Below, piece by piece: positions 31,507 through 31,547 of a stretch of 31,547 bases of DNA. The DNA lies in contig CAMLHT010000003.1 of assembly GCA_946479895.1 (NCBI GenBank), forward strand, positions 1-31,547. Direction: 5' to 3'. The notes below the pieces were generated by a model that did no database searches, had not been told where the DNA came from, and saw nothing but the letters and a program-made list of their open reading frames with translations. Position numbers and translations under genes: made by a program. Each line of letters opens with the position of its first letter. Within the stretch, counting starts at the first letter, position 1. The DNA is from an uncultured Gemmatimonadota bacterium (GTDB lineage: Bacteria > Gemmatimonadota > Gemmatimonadetes > Gemmatimonadales > Gemmatimonadaceae).

Positions 31507-31547
31507 TCAGGCCCGCGATTCACTCCGCACCTTATCCGCTCCCTCCG

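Noticed and set aside
1..31547. CRISPR arrays, tRNA or rRNA genes, insertion sequences, prophage or attachment sites
   Set aside because: I saw no regularly spaced direct repeats, cloverleaf-like sequence, transposase or integrase. The only mobile-like element is the RES/Xre toxin-antitoxin pair.

Overview
This is a GC-rich, gene-dense bacterial segment with no rRNA, tRNA, CRISPR array or insertion sequence that I can see. The mix suggests Gemmatimonadota or a neighbouring phylum: a secreted DUF5117/DUF4953-type zinc metalloprotease, an RCC1-repeat lipoprotein, a lipoprotein with a ZU5-like segment, a TIGR03546/TIGR03545 pair, and several start codons placed 6-8 nt after a -10-like hexamer (leaderless style). 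That placement is inference; nothing in the window proves the phylum.

Layout. 1-1521 (minus): the first codons of an LCM-type methyltransferase, a VOC protein and a DUF1835-like protein. 1556-3974 (plus): the TIGR03546/TIGR03545 membrane pair. 4023-7132 (minus): a secreted protein of unknown function and the metalloprotease. 7292-8509 (plus): the RCC1 lipoprotein, separated by a strong bidirectional hairpin from a minus-strand run at 14284-8636. That run is idi, an FMN-binding protein, ApbE, an RnfD-like membrane protein, fdhD and fhs, with 4-nt stop/start overlaps inside the flavin trio. 14311-18672: a CarH-like B12 photoreceptor regulator, then divergent crtI (minus) and cruF-crtB (plus). 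Together with idi this is a carotenoid cluster. 18502-19591 (minus): a RES/Xre toxin-antitoxin pair whose toxin 3' end overlaps crtB by 171 bp; a perfect 10+10 bp palindrome fills the antitoxin promoter.

19639-25094 (minus) is an NAD-type formate dehydrogenase locus and the most interesting part. The catalytic subunit (23124-25094) has an in-frame TGA exactly where the active-site Cys/Sec belongs, followed by a SECIS-like hairpin with a GGUCU apical loop. It is therefore read here as a 656-residue selenoprotein. Its iron-sulfur N-terminal half, including the YCGVGC cluster motif of the molybdopterin domain, is a separate gene (19639-20616), lying beyond a NuoE-NuoF fusion and an oppositely oriented ferritin-like gene. 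fdhD (formate dehydrogenase maturation) and fhs (formate to 10-formyl-THF) elsewhere in the window fit a formate/one-carbon theme.

25334-31477 (plus): a ZU5-like lipoprotein; a three-gene signalling cassette (TPR protein, receiver-less sigma-54 activator, TPR/HD-GYP protein) in which the two TPR regions are clearly related; then msrB and a MoeB/ThiF-rhodanese protein. No gap between genes exceeds 300 bp; the largest is 25095-25333.
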